A stretch of DNA of 64,000 bases. Source: Pedobacter sp. Leaf176. GTDB lineage: Bacteria > Bacteroidota > Bacteroidia > Sphingobacteriales > Sphingobacteriaceae. Made by a program: the position numbers and the translations under genes. The stretch covers positions 109,531 to 173,530 of the forward strand of contig NZ_LMPD01000002.1 in NCBI RefSeq assembly GCF_001424305.1, written 5' to 3'. The notes beneath the pieces are model-generated. The model saw only the letters and a program-made list of their open reading frames with translations. It did no database searches and was not told where the DNA came from. Below, one piece after another: positions 1 through 8,970 of the stretch. Numbering within the stretch: position 1 is the first letter of the stretch; each line of letters opens with the position of its first letter.

Positions 1-163
1 TGTGCTTTGATGACAGTAATTTCCAACTCAAATTCGGAGAAACAAAATCGATCCCGATTGGGTTAATCCGGTACCCGCAACTTAAATAAGCAACCTTAAT
101 GTCCAGTGCAAAAATTGGAAAACTGAATAAAGAAAGCCAGAAAAAGACTAATATTTTGCTCAT
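1..163 (-). CDS. GH78 alpha-L-rhamnosidase, N-terminal fragment
   Basis: Only the first 54 codons lie in the window; the gene runs off the left edge. Translating down from the ATG at 163 gives a hydrophobic signal peptide ending near residue 19 (FPIFA), then a stretch with NPIGIDFVSPNLSWKL. That is the N-terminal beta-sandwich signature of multidomain GH78 enzymes; the complete GH78 at 13568-16306 has NPLGIDVQKPRFAWHI at the same place. By family it should be an exported enzyme removing alpha-L-rhamnose from pectin side chains. The catalytic domain is out of view, so activity cannot be judged. It is divergent from the IclR gene at 437, with a promoter candidate at 302-309. Confidence 0.72.
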   Translation of the reverse strand, partial: MSKILVFFWLSLFSFPIFALDIKVAYLSCGYRINPIGIDFVSPNLSWKLLSSKH

Positions 164-436
164 TAAATAATTTACACCTTTATGGTATTTTATTTAGATT
201 TATAATTGGTTATCAGCGACAATAGCAATTGAAAGAATCTACTCTTTTCTTCAACCATAAAGCTAAAATTTATGACCAAAGCAAATATTTACCGCTTAAT
301 TCAAATATAAATATTTTTTTTAAATATGAAAACTTTTAATGCTTTAGATTGATATCCAATCTTTCTAAATGGTAAAATGAAAAGCATTTTGTATGTTTGA
401 AATTCTAAAATAAGCTACGACCAAATTTAAACCCGC
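164..436. other. Divergent intergenic region between GH78 and iclR
   Basis: This is AT-rich DNA of 273 bp between two outward-reading genes. It contains no plausible ORF. It holds one minus-strand promoter candidate (302-309) and long A/T runs around 310-330. An IclR operator would be expected here if the regulator controls the divergent GH78 gene, but I see no convincing long palindrome. Confidence 0.5.
302..309 (-). promoter_or_regulatory. Candidate -7 box for the GH78 fragment
   Basis: On the minus strand the bases read TATATTTG, an exact match to the Bacteroidota -7 consensus TAnnTTTG, about 140 bp upstream of the ATG at 163. The same octamer lies upstream of the GH138-like gene at 56430-56437. 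No clean TTG is visible at the -33 position, so this is a weak call. Confidence 0.35.
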
Positions 437-1210
437 ATGCACGAAAAGGAATTGAAATATCAAGCACCTGCCTTAGATAAAGGACTTGATATATTGGAAT
501 ATTTATCAGCACAATCTATTCCCTTATCCCAAACGGAAATTGCGGTTGGCATTGAAAAAACGCCGAATGAAATTTACCGGATGTTAATGAGTTTGGAGAG
601 TCGTGGTTATATTTTACGTGATGAAGTTTCTGGAAAGTACAGACTTTCGTTAAAGCTGTTTTACCTTTCGCACAGGCATTCGCCGATGGACGAGTTGCGC
701 AAAGCAGCTCAATTTCCATTAGAAGAATTGGCCAATACCATTCGCCAATCTTGCCACCTGAGTATCTTATATATGAACCAGGTTATGGTGATTATCCATG
801 CCAAAAGCCCAGGCCCAATTGCGTTATCAATTGAAGAGGGAAATTTGTTTCCGTTACCTTTAACGGCATCAGGAAAGGTTTTATTGGCTTATATGCCCGA
901 AGGTGAACGCAATGTAACCTTAAAAAATAATGCAGTTTTTAAAAAATATTCAAAGCCACAACAGGAAGATTTTATTAACTCTTTAAAAGATATTCAAAAA
1001 AAGGGATCGTATTTCAAAAACAGCGATTCCGTTTCCGGTGTAACCGACATTTCCGTTCCTATCGGAATTGGAGGCAATAACGGTATCATTGCCTGTTTAA
1101 CCATTTCGATGTTAAATGCTTTGAATAACGATAGGGCGATTGGAAATGATACCATTCTTGCGGAAGCTAATAAGTGTGTTAAAAAGATTGAGCAAAGAAT
1201 TGGGGTATAA
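437..1210 (+). CDS. IclR-family transcriptional regulator
   Basis: This 257-residue protein has the usual IclR layout. An N-terminal winged helix (about residues 10-65; ALDKGLDILEYL, then SLESRGYILRD) is followed by the effector-binding domain (about 80-250; includes LPLTASGKVLLAYMP and SDSVSGVTDISVPI). IclR proteins bind a small metabolite and repress or activate nearby catabolic genes, often for sugar acids. It is divergent from the GH78 fragment and faces the 1273-3438 GH78 gene across a hairpin. Its effector cannot be read from sequence; a sugar or sugar acid from the pectin enzymes is an inference from context. Confidence 0.88.
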   Translation: MHEKELKYQAPALDKGLDILEYLSAQSIPLSQTEIAVGIEKTPNEIYRMLMSLESRGYILRDEVSGKYRLSLKLFYLSHRHSPMDELRKAAQFPLEELANTIRQSCHLSILYMNQVMVIIHAKSPGPIALSIEEGNLFPLPLTASGKVLLAYMPEGERNVTLKNNAVFKKYSKPQQEDFINSLKDIQKKGSYFKNSDSVSGVTDISVPIGIGGNNGIIACLTISMLNALNNDRAIGNDTILAEANKCVKKIEQRIGV

Positions 1211-1221
1211 ACTGTTCTTAT

Positions 1222-1260
1222 TGTCGTTGCTTGCCTGCCGCAGGGAAGCAAATAACGACC
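1222..1260. terminator. Hairpin between convergent iclR and GH78
   Basis: Two arms, about 1223-1237 and 1241-1259, pair imperfectly: GTCGTTGCTTGCCTG against CAGGGAAGCAAATAACGAC. The hairpin lies 12 bp after the iclR stop and just before the GH78 stop, so it could end transcription from both sides. The sequence resembles the REP-like element at 6411-6454, so it may be a repeat used as a terminator. Confidence 0.5.
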
Positions 1261-1272
1261 GAACACAGTAAG

Positions 1273-3438
1273 TTATCCCGAATATTTCAAATTGTAATCT
1301 CTGCCTTTCTCAATCGTTATTTCATAAACGCCTTTCGAAACTTCCTTAACTTCTGCACCTTTTACCACAGGCATGGTTTTGCTACCTATTCTTAATTTTC
1401 CTGTTCCCACGGCAGACGAAATTTTAATTTCTTTTTTACTGCAGTACAAGGAGACATCGCCATTAGCAGTCGGTACCTTTCCCTCCATCCATTCTAAGCC
1501 ACCCAAATTTGGCGTAATGGTATAGGTTTCATAACCTGGCGCAGTTGGCTCTACACCTAAATAATATTTACCCAACAAGTAAATCGGACTCGCACCCCAG
1601 GCATGGCAAAGGCTTTTTCCAAATGGCCTGCCATACATTTCTAAATGCGCTGCTCCTTTTTTATCTGGATTATATTCTTCCCAGAAAGATGTTGCGCCGA
1701 GTTTTAACATTCCACCCCAATAGTTTTTCATTTCTTTTAAAACATAAGGTTGTTCGCCCATAGCACATAATGCCTCCAACTCATAGAAACGCATGTAAGG
1801 CGTTGTAATCTTTGCGACTTCATTGTTCAAAAGCACATCTTTTTTCACGGCTAACTTTTGTTCAGGGGTAAAATAATCAAAAAAAATTCCGAACATATTG
1901 GCGTAACGCGTTACATTATCCGTTTGCTTACCATCTATCCTACTGTGAACCAACGCGTTTTTATTTTGGTTCCAATACAAATCGAATATTTTGGCTTTTA
2001 ACTCTTTTGCTTGTTTGTCGTATTTTGCAGCACCTTCAGTATCATTTGCAAGTTTGGCGCACAAAGCCATGGTTTCTAAGCTTCGGGCATACAGTAACTG
2101 CTCGAAACTGACTTCACCATCTTTGCTCAGTTTATCTGCCCAATCGATAAAAATCCAATCACCCGGCATCCATTCCAACAAACCATCTTTATTTTTTCTT
2201 CCATCAATATAGGTCATTAAAGACTGCATACGAGGATAAATATCCTGTACAAATTTTTGATCGCCTGTAAACTTGTAGTAATCATAAATCCCTAAAAACC
2301 AATAGAAAGAGTAATCCATTATGGTATTGATATGGGCCGTAACCGGATCTTTTCCTCGTTGTGCCCATAAGGTTTTTTTTACAGTTGGTGCATCAAAAAA
2401 CGAATAATAATTCATCAAATAACTCTGGTAAGCATCACCACTCCAAACCCAACGGTCGCGTTTAATGCCATCGATAAAAAATTCACGGGTATTTAAGTGA
2501 AAGGTGTATTTAGCTACATCGTAAATTTTATTTAGTTCGGCATCAGATGATTTAAAACTTCCTCTTTCGGTTAATGGCGCATATTCGTAAAGCATGGAGA
2601 TGGAATCAACTGTTACATTTCCACTGCTTTGACGATTTACATATCTAAAAGCTTTCGAAAGCGGCATTACCGAATCTTTCTTTTGGGCGAGATCAATATC
2701 TAAATAATCTAAGGTTTCGCATTTTTCTTCTGATGAAGCCTCTTCAGGCGATTCGCCATAGTATAAACTTAAACGGCCCTTGCCTTTCAACCCGTGTACT
2801 TTTATGAAACCAAATGTTTCCCGACCGAAATCGAGCAATTCGCCGCCATCGTTTTTCTTTCGCGAAACTGCGGCCATTGGTTTAACCGGCAATTTAAATT
2901 GCGATGGCAACTGATTGGGATCATTCAAATTCCATGAACCTGCCGAAACGAATGTCGTTCCGGATTTGTCTGAAACCTTTCCGCTTTGATCAATCCATTC
3001 TTTATCCTCAAAAGTTGAAAGCCATGTGTCGTCTGAGCCAATTGTTTTACCCTGCACAAAAATCGCCGGAACATGTGCCTGATTGTAAACTTTAAGGCTT
3101 AATTTATGCTTCCCTGCCGGGATTTGGATCGTTTTAGGGAAACCGGAAATGGCCTGACCATCAATCTTCACATTATAAGTTCCTTCTACAAAAAGCTTAA
3201 CTTCTTCTGGTTGAGAAAGATTAAATTCTTTATGAAAATCTACCAGAACATAGTGGCTATCCATTTTCCAAAAGACTGGAAAAAACGATCCCCGCTCGGT
3301 TCTACGGTTCTGCATCACATTGCTCATGTAGATATCAAAATCACCCGGATACCAAATCCATGAGGCTTTTTGGGCTAAAGCTGGCATAATAAAACAGCTC
3401 AAAAATCCCACAATAATTATTTTTTTAAAGGTTTTCAT
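1273..3438 (-). CDS. GH78-type alpha-L-rhamnosidase (DGIKRDR branch)
   Basis: 721 residues with a signal peptide ending ALAQ (about residue 23). An N-terminal jelly-roll with a PxTIQIPAGKHKLSLKV stretch precedes an (alpha/alpha)6 barrel from about residue 290. The GH78 motif appears at residues 323-335 as DGIKRDRWVWSGD, and the second acidic site is in TSFWEEY (about E587). In the commoner DCPQRxER form the general acid is Glu; here the aligned residue appears to be Asp328, which is usual for this branch. It should release terminal L-rhamnose or a related residue in the periplasm. A symporter gene follows 55 bp downstream, suggesting uptake of the released sugar. Exact linkage is unknown. Confidence 0.82.
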   Translation of the reverse strand: MKTFKKIIIVGFLSCFIMPALAQKASWIWYPGDFDIYMSNVMQNRRTERGSFFPVFWKMDSHYVLVDFHKEFNLSQPEEVKLFVEGTYNVKIDGQAISGFPKTIQIPAGKHKLSLKVYNQAHVPAIFVQGKTIGSDDTWLSTFEDKEWIDQSGKVSDKSGTTFVSAGSWNLNDPNQLPSQFKLPVKPMAAVSRKKNDGGELLDFGRETFGFIKVHGLKGKGRLSLYYGESPEEASSEEKCETLDYLDIDLAQKKDSVMPLSKAFRYVNRQSSGNVTVDSISMLYEYAPLTERGSFKSSDAELNKIYDVAKYTFHLNTREFFIDGIKRDRWVWSGDAYQSYLMNYYSFFDAPTVKKTLWAQRGKDPVTAHINTIMDYSFYWFLGIYDYYKFTGDQKFVQDIYPRMQSLMTYIDGRKNKDGLLEWMPGDWIFIDWADKLSKDGEVSFEQLLYARSLETMALCAKLANDTEGAAKYDKQAKELKAKIFDLYWNQNKNALVHSRIDGKQTDNVTRYANMFGIFFDYFTPEQKLAVKKDVLLNNEVAKITTPYMRFYELEALCAMGEQPYVLKEMKNYWGGMLKLGATSFWEEYNPDKKGAAHLEMYGRPFGKSLCHAWGASPIYLLGKYYLGVEPTAPGYETYTITPNLGGLEWMEGKVPTANGDVSLYCSKKEIKISSAVGTGKLRIGSKTMPVVKGAEVKEVSKGVYEITIEKGRDYNLKYSG

Positions 3439-3493
3439 AACATGTATTTTTGCGTGTTATTAGTTGTTGTTATCATCGGACCTCAGACTTCTT

Positions 3494-5083
3494 TTAATGT
3501 CCGTTAAAGAAAATATAAAGTATGACCATGACAATGGCCAATGCACCAAAGGATATCCACACCCTTCGACTTGGCTTTTCGATATTTGCCTTATGTGATT
3601 CATTTACGATGTAAACAGATGGTGAACGATCTGCAAGAGAAATAACAATCGACAAAATCATCAGCAAGGCAAAAATCAGGAAGGACAAAACCAGATAATG
3701 TGGCCAGAATGTATATTCAGACGATGGCAAGATCCACAGGTAACAAACGCCTATACCTAAACTTATGATTGACCCAATTGAAAGTGTGAAATTAACAGCT
3801 TTTCTAGTGGTTCTTTTCCAAAATACCGTTGATAAAAACACGACAGACAATGGTGGAGCAATGAAACCTAAAACGGCCTGAAAAACATCGAACAATTTCA
3901 AGCCCTGAATATTATCTATTGCTAATGCAACCAGGATGGCGAAAACACAACCTGCAACAACCGTCAACCTGCCGGTTTTGATAATTTCTTTTGTCGTTGC
4001 ATTGGGGTTAATTTTTTTCACATACACATCCATGGTGAAAACAGTACTTAAAGAATTAAGGCAAGATCCGATCGTACCCACCAGCACTGCAATTAATACC
4101 ACGATTACCAGGCCGTTCATTCCAGGAGGAAACAAATTGGTAACCATCGTCATGTATGCCATATCTGCGTTGCCCAGATTGGGATATAAGACGTAACACA
4201 AAATCCCGGTCACAATGAAAAGTGGCAAAGAGAGTATCTTAAGCCATCCAATAAAACTGACGCCCAACTGCCCCTGTTCTAAATTCTTGGCTCCAAGCAC
4301 CGATTGAACCATCGATTGATCGGTGCAGAAGAAAGCTACAGCAGAAACCGGATAACCCAGCAGAATGGCATACCACGGATATTGCGGATCGCTTCCAGGC
4401 TGAACGAGGTTCCAGAAGTTTTTTGGTGTTTTTTGATATAGTGCACTTATTCCTCCAACCTTTTCCAGGCCTAAATAGGTAAGTGCGAATGAAACGCAGA
4501 TCAGTAAAATCATTTGAAAAACGTTGACTTTAGCGATAGCTTTAAGTCCGCCGAAAAATGCGAACAGGCCAGCAAAAGCCACTAAAACGGTAACCGATTG
4601 CCACATCGGAACGCCCAAGATCTGCCTCACCAAAACACCACCTGCAAACAAACCCAATGATAGCCATGAAATTAAAATTTTAATCAGGGCATACCACGCA
4701 AGTATATTTTGTGTTGAATCGCCGTAACGGTTGCCCATAAATTCGGGCATGGTACTCACTTTAGCCGCCAGATATTTTGGGGCAAATACAATGGCAAGCA
4801 AGAATAAGAAGATAAAGGCATACCACTCGAAATTAACCGCCACAATGCCGGTAGAATAACCAATACTTGCAAACGCAACCAACATGGATGGACCAACATT
4901 CGTTCCCCACATATTGAAACCAATGCTCGACCAATTAAGTGATTTGTTGGCCAGGAACAGGTTTTCATCTTCGTTTTTCTTCTTCGAGAAACTTGCCCTG
5001 TACCCGATAATAATTAAAATTACGAGGTAAGCGGCGACGATAAAGTAATCTAAATTGGTTAAACGTTCTACAATATTTCCCAT
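3494..5083 (-). CDS. Sodium:solute symporter (SSS family)
   Basis: This 529-residue integral membrane protein has about 13-14 hydrophobic segments. It has the family start (LDYFIVAAYLVILIIIGY, then a LANKSLNWSSIGFNMWGTNVG loop) and the conserved core GTIGSCLNSLSTVFTMDVY. SSS proteins of this SGLT-like branch import sugars with sodium through the inner membrane. It lies between a GH78 enzyme and a Gfo/Idh/MocA oxidoreductase, so its cargo is probably a monosaccharide released in the periplasm, perhaps L-rhamnose or an oxidised derivative (inference). A second SSS gene is at 42440-44008. Confidence 0.88.
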   Translation of the reverse strand: MGNIVERLTNLDYFIVAAYLVILIIIGYRASFSKKKNEDENLFLANKSLNWSSIGFNMWGTNVGPSMLVAFASIGYSTGIVAVNFEWYAFIFLFLLAIVFAPKYLAAKVSTMPEFMGNRYGDSTQNILAWYALIKILISWLSLGLFAGGVLVRQILGVPMWQSVTVLVAFAGLFAFFGGLKAIAKVNVFQMILLICVSFALTYLGLEKVGGISALYQKTPKNFWNLVQPGSDPQYPWYAILLGYPVSAVAFFCTDQSMVQSVLGAKNLEQGQLGVSFIGWLKILSLPLFIVTGILCYVLYPNLGNADMAYMTMVTNLFPPGMNGLVIVVLIAVLVGTIGSCLNSLSTVFTMDVYVKKINPNATTKEIIKTGRLTVVAGCVFAILVALAIDNIQGLKLFDVFQAVLGFIAPPLSVVFLSTVFWKRTTRKAVNFTLSIGSIISLGIGVCYLWILPSSEYTFWPHYLVLSFLIFALLMILSIVISLADRSPSVYIVNESHKANIEKPSRRVWISFGALAIVMVILYIFFNGH

Positions 5084-5110
5084 TAATTTATTTGGTTAGT
5101 TTGGTTATCT

Positions 5111-5299
5111 TTTGCCACGGAATCAAGGAATTCACGGAGCTTGTTTCTTAGTTAGGCTTTCATGGTTAATGTAGGAAGGGATCATAATAAGGTGGCAGTC
5201 CGATTGGTTTTAGGATTGCTTCGTACCTCCCAATGACGACCATCTTGACTACTTTCTTATTTCAAATCCATTCCGTGTTTTCTTTGTCTCCATGGCAAA
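5111..5299. repeat. Nested inverted repeats in an intergenic gap
   Basis: Almost the whole gap between the oxidoreductase and symporter genes is repeat. An outer pair, 5111-5139 and 5268-5299, is inverted (TTTGCCACGGAAT against the complement of CTCCATGGCAAA). Inside, 5212-5242 carries the REP-like core GGATTGCTTCGTACCTCCCA followed by ATGACGA. No ORF is present. Confidence 0.6.
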
Positions 5300-5301
5300 T
5301 A

Positions 5302-6387
5302 CTACAAGCCAATCGATTCTCTTGTCATATTGTTAGCTTTTAAGATTTCATCAATCTTAACAGGCAAACCAATTTCCATGGATTTATCCATCGCCTGCAA
5401 TAAGGCAACAGTTCCAATTCCCTCTTTTAAATCCGGATAGGCTGTGAATTTGTTATTAATACTGTCTGCAAAATAATCGAGATAATTCTGATATTCGCCT
5501 GCATGATGACTTTGCCCCTCGAAACGGAAATAATGCTTCAATGTAGCATCACCCCAGGTAATGATTTTTTCTTCACCGGTTTTGGTGGTGACAGAATAGC
5601 GTAATTCGTGGTAATCGGCCTGGCTTGCTCCTTCTGTTCCGCGGAGAATGCAACTCATTCCACTATCGCGACTTGCCGGTTGTGTAGGCCCAGTATATGC
5701 ACCGCTTACCCGTGCAATACGGCCATCTTTTGCCTTGAATATAAAATGCATGGTATCAACATTTCTCAATCCGGCTTTAAGGCCGTTGCTGCTCAACATG
5801 CCATAACCCATTACTTCTTCAATATCGGGCATATACCAGCGAATAAAATCAACCGGATGACTTAAGCCGCCGTATAACCATTTAAACGATTGTTTTAACG
5901 ACCAACCTTTTTCCAAAAACCAACGGTGATCGGCATGGTAATGACTTTCGATGGTGATTAGTTCTCCGATTAATCCTTTATCAAAATCCTTTTTCTGACG
6001 CATTGCAGGTTCGAAAAAACGAGAACTTTGTCCGACAAAAATTTTTCTTCTTGATTTTTTAGCTAATTCTAACAGCTCATTAGCCTGAGAAAGATCATCA
6101 ATAAAAGGCTTTGTGCACACCACATGTTTTCCATGTTGCAAAGCCAGCTTGATGTGTTCAAAATGCAAATGATCTGGTGTGTAAATTGCGATCATATCGA
6201 TTTTATCGCTTGTTAACATATCCTCGTAATTGGTAGTCCAATTTTGAAAATCAAACTCCAATGAGCGTTCCTCGCAAAGCTTTTTATTCGCATCGCAAAT
6301 TTGAATGAGCTTAAATTTTTTGCTCGCTAATGATGCAGAAATTGTACTTCTGCCCTCTCCTAAACCTAAAATCCCTAATCTTAACAT
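5302..6387 (-). CDS. Gfo/Idh/MocA-family oxidoreductase
   Basis: 361 residues without a signal peptide, so cytosolic. The N-terminal Rossmann fold begins LRLGILGLGEGRSTISA. The usual EKP motif is present as CTKPF (about residue 115). The C-terminal alpha/beta domain includes HPVDFIRWYMPDIEEVMGYG. Family members oxidise or reduce sugars, sugar acids or inositols using NAD(P). The neighbours (sugar symporter on one side, beta-helix/mutarotase and sugar isomerase-like TIM barrel on the other) suggest it processes an imported pectin sugar. Substrate is unknown. Confidence 0.83.
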   Translation of the reverse strand: MLRLGILGLGEGRSTISASLASKKFKLIQICDANKKLCEERSLEFDFQNWTTNYEDMLTSDKIDMIAIYTPDHLHFEHIKLALQHGKHVVCTKPFIDDLSQANELLELAKKSRRKIFVGQSSRFFEPAMRQKKDFDKGLIGELITIESHYHADHRWFLEKGWSLKQSFKWLYGGLSHPVDFIRWYMPDIEEVMGYGMLSSNGLKAGLRNVDTMHFIFKAKDGRIARVSGAYTGPTQPASRDSGMSCILRGTEGASQADYHELRYSVTTKTGEEKIITWGDATLKHYFRFEGQSHHAGEYQNYLDYFADSINNKFTAYPDLKEGIGTVALLQAMDKSMEIGLPVKIDEILKANNMTRESIGL

Positions 6388-6410
6388 CTTGTTATTTTTT
6401 TATTTCTTCA

Positions 6411-6454
6411 GTCGCCATTGCTCCTACATGCCAGCCGCAAGCAAAAAATGACGG
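6411..6454. repeat. REP-like palindromic element
   Basis: This short imperfect palindrome reads GTCGCCATTGCTCC at one end and GCAAAAAATGACGG at the other. It lies just upstream of the oxidoreductase gene and downstream of the GH141-like gene. Its ends and centre resemble the hairpin at 1222-1260. Confidence 0.45.
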
Positions 6455-6462
6455 TTACTTAT

Positions 6463-8967
6463 CTATTCAATCGGTTTAAAAAATACCCAAACCTCCCCGG
6501 GTTTTGTTCCTGCTATACCTTCCTGGTATTTTTTCATAATGGTATTCCATTCCTCAACCTTCGGATTATTTAATGTCGTTTTCGGATTTAAATCTTCTAG
6601 TTTTTTGCCTTTGGGAATACTGATAATTAACATCAGTTGCCTACCATTTTTAAAAATTGCCAGGCGCTGAAACTCGGCATTGCAAAATCCTTTGGATATC
6701 TCCGGCCATTTTTCAAATTGCGTTTTATGGTAATCCAAATATTCTTTTTGCATCTTTTCATCCTCAACCAAACTGGCCGACAGCATCACGTTATCCCATT
6801 CGGCAACCGGTTTGTCCCCACAGCTTTTCTCTCTGTTAAAATCGTAAAAAATATCGTTGTAGAGCTTAATTTCCGCTGCATTTAAGCGTTTCAAAGTTTG
6901 CTGCAAACTTTCTACTTTTAAGCTTGACGTATGAATTACCAATCTGTTATTCCATTTATAGATAGCGCTAGTTAACAGGTTATTTTCTTGTGCAAAATTA
7001 TCCAAAGTTTGGTTTCCCGGTAACTGATCACTTTTAAATATCAATTCAAAAACAACTGTTTTATCTTCCGCCTGATTGATACCGCGATTTGAATAAGTGC
7101 CTTTCTCTTTAAGCAGATACCTGAAGGGCAACTCTAAACCTGCATTTTGTTTGATGTTCTCGGCAACCTTAGGCCCATTGTTTTCCCATACATTACCCGG
7201 ACCGTTCGCATTTTGAAGATATTTTTCGGTCGGCGTCCAGTTGTTTTTAATGGTAAAATCAGAAGAACCCTCATCCGTATACAAATAAAACCAGTGATCA
7301 GGAAGATGAGCAAAAGGTGCCTTGTAAATACTATCGACTACATTTTCGGTAATGAAAGATTCGGGTTGAGCAGAGAGTGTGTAAATCCCTGCAACATCAT
7401 ACATGTGTTTGCCATAGTGATGAATTTTGTTTGCGCTGATGGTGTTATTCTTCATCGCATTTTGCATTTTAGTCCAGCCCCAGCCCATGCTGATCCCTGA
7501 ATAGGAGACATCACTAATCTCATTATGGAGAATTTTAATGCCTTTCACATAACCTGCACCAATGCCAACAGCACCCCAATCCTCATTGGTAACATCCGTA
7601 ATCAAATTATTTTCTATCCTTTCATTTGTTGAAATCTCCCGTTTATCTTTAGGATTATAAGGCAAATGAACTTCTGTTGCTTCATCAGAAAACGTGCCCA
7701 CTAAGATCGCTGAGCCGCCAATATCTTTAAACAGATTGCCTCGAATTAAATTATCTGAGGTTCCTTTCTTGAAGTCTAAACCGGTAGAGGCAAGATGTTG
7801 GAAACGGCATTTTTCGAAGCTGATCTGATTGGCAAAATTTACCTCAACAGCGGCTGCCGGCCTACCAACCCAAGCCTGATTTTCCAAACTTGGCTTATCT
7901 GGAGTTCCGGGTGTTGCAAGCTTATAAGCATCGAGCATATACATCCCTGCCTGGTGCGGAACGTGGCCTTCCATAGATGGCCTTAACCAGGTAGTGTGTT
8001 CAAAAGAAATGCCTTCAAAACGTACAAATGAAACCGGATGATCGATTGTTCCTTCGATTTTCAGCAGGTTTTCTATTGCAGGAGCAATCACCTCTGCCCT
8101 TTGCATATTTTCTGATGCCTTTGGCCAATAATAAATTTTATGGTTTTTCAGGTCTTCGAACCATTCGCCTGGCTCATCTAAAAACTGGATGGCATTGGAT
8201 AAATAGAATGCAGAGTTTCCTGTTTTTTCAGAAATCCAGGGTGCTGGCCAGGGGTGTTCGGATTGAATTCTACTTTCAGGCTGCATGAAAGAAAGCTCTG
8301 CAGCATTACCGATTACTTTAACCGATTTTACCCGAAGATTAGCGATTGCCCACCATTGATGTATTAACATTTCCATCCCGGCAAGTTTGCTTAAATCTGT
8401 GTTTGGCTGAAGCGGTATTCTACAGGTTTGGTTTTTTTTATCCCAGGATAAAATTCTACCCATGGCCTCTCCATTATAGTTTTTTGCCCGGATCGCCTTA
8501 GTTCCATTTACCCAAAGCTGGCGAAATAGCAAATCGCTGACACCATGGTTAGGAAGATCAGCAGCCCATATTTTCTCCAGAGACTTTTTTGGTAATCCTG
8601 GAACCGCTCCATTGACCTTTTTCCAACCCTCGATTTTAACCCCACCACTTAAAACAACTTTTTCAGTGGATAAAATCTCTGTTGGGCTATCTTTAGTTCC
8701 AGCGTCCTCGGGGCGAAGAACGAGGGGCTCATGTAATTGATAAATGCCTGCACCAACCAAAATTCTTATTCCATCTTTCGTTGACGGATCTTTTAAACGC
8801 CTTAATTCACGGGCTTTCCTTATGGCTGCATGAAGTGTTGCAAGAGGTTGTTCCTTATTTCCATTGTTAGTATCAGCACCATTTTTTGCAACATAAATTT
8901 CCACTGCAGCAACTTGAAAGTGCAGAAAAATAAATATCAATAAAAAGCATATCCTAATTTGTTTCAT
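6463..8967 (-). CDS. GH141-like beta-helix enzyme fused to L-rhamnose/L-fucose mutarotase domain
   Basis: 834 residues, signal peptide ending near residue 21. The N-terminal part has the GH141-type opening (IYVAKNGADTNNG, then PLATLHAAIRKAREL, and VLRPEDAGTKDSP) and a long right-handed parallel beta-helix to about residue 635. GH141 includes the RG-II alpha-L-fucosidase of Bacteroides thetaiotaomicron and a xylanase. Residues about 739-834 look like a RhaM/DUF718 mutarotase: YLDYHKTQFEKWPEI with the Tyr-xxx-His pair at 743/747, then EEWNTIMKKYQ and PGEVWVFF. Residues about 637-738 look like a second, degenerate copy of the same fold. The fusion suggests cleavage and anomer interconversion of a 6-deoxysugar in one exported protein. 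GH141 assignment is likely but unproven; the mutarotase domain is clear. Confidence 0.68.
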   Translation of the reverse strand: MKQIRICFLLIFIFLHFQVAAVEIYVAKNGADTNNGNKEQPLATLHAAIRKARELRRLKDPSTKDGIRILVGAGIYQLHEPLVLRPEDAGTKDSPTEILSTEKVVLSGGVKIEGWKKVNGAVPGLPKKSLEKIWAADLPNHGVSDLLFRQLWVNGTKAIRAKNYNGEAMGRILSWDKKNQTCRIPLQPNTDLSKLAGMEMLIHQWWAIANLRVKSVKVIGNAAELSFMQPESRIQSEHPWPAPWISEKTGNSAFYLSNAIQFLDEPGEWFEDLKNHKIYYWPKASENMQRAEVIAPAIENLLKIEGTIDHPVSFVRFEGISFEHTTWLRPSMEGHVPHQAGMYMLDAYKLATPGTPDKPSLENQAWVGRPAAAVEVNFANQISFEKCRFQHLASTGLDFKKGTSDNLIRGNLFKDIGGSAILVGTFSDEATEVHLPYNPKDKREISTNERIENNLITDVTNEDWGAVGIGAGYVKGIKILHNEISDVSYSGISMGWGWTKMQNAMKNNTISANKIHHYGKHMYDVAGIYTLSAQPESFITENVVDSIYKAPFAHLPDHWFYLYTDEGSSDFTIKNNWTPTEKYLQNANGPGNVWENNGPKVAENIKQNAGLELPFRYLLKEKGTYSNRGINQAEDKTVVFELIFKSDQLPGNQTLDNFAQENNLLTSAIYKWNNRLVIHTSSLKVESLQQTLKRLNAAEIKLYNDIFYDFNREKSCGDKPVAEWDNVMLSASLVEDEKMQKEYLDYHKTQFEKWPEISKGFCNAEFQRLAIFKNGRQLMLIISIPKGKKLEDLNPKTTLNNPKVEEWNTIMKKYQEGIAGTKPGEVWVFFKPIE

Positions 8968-8970
8968 AAA

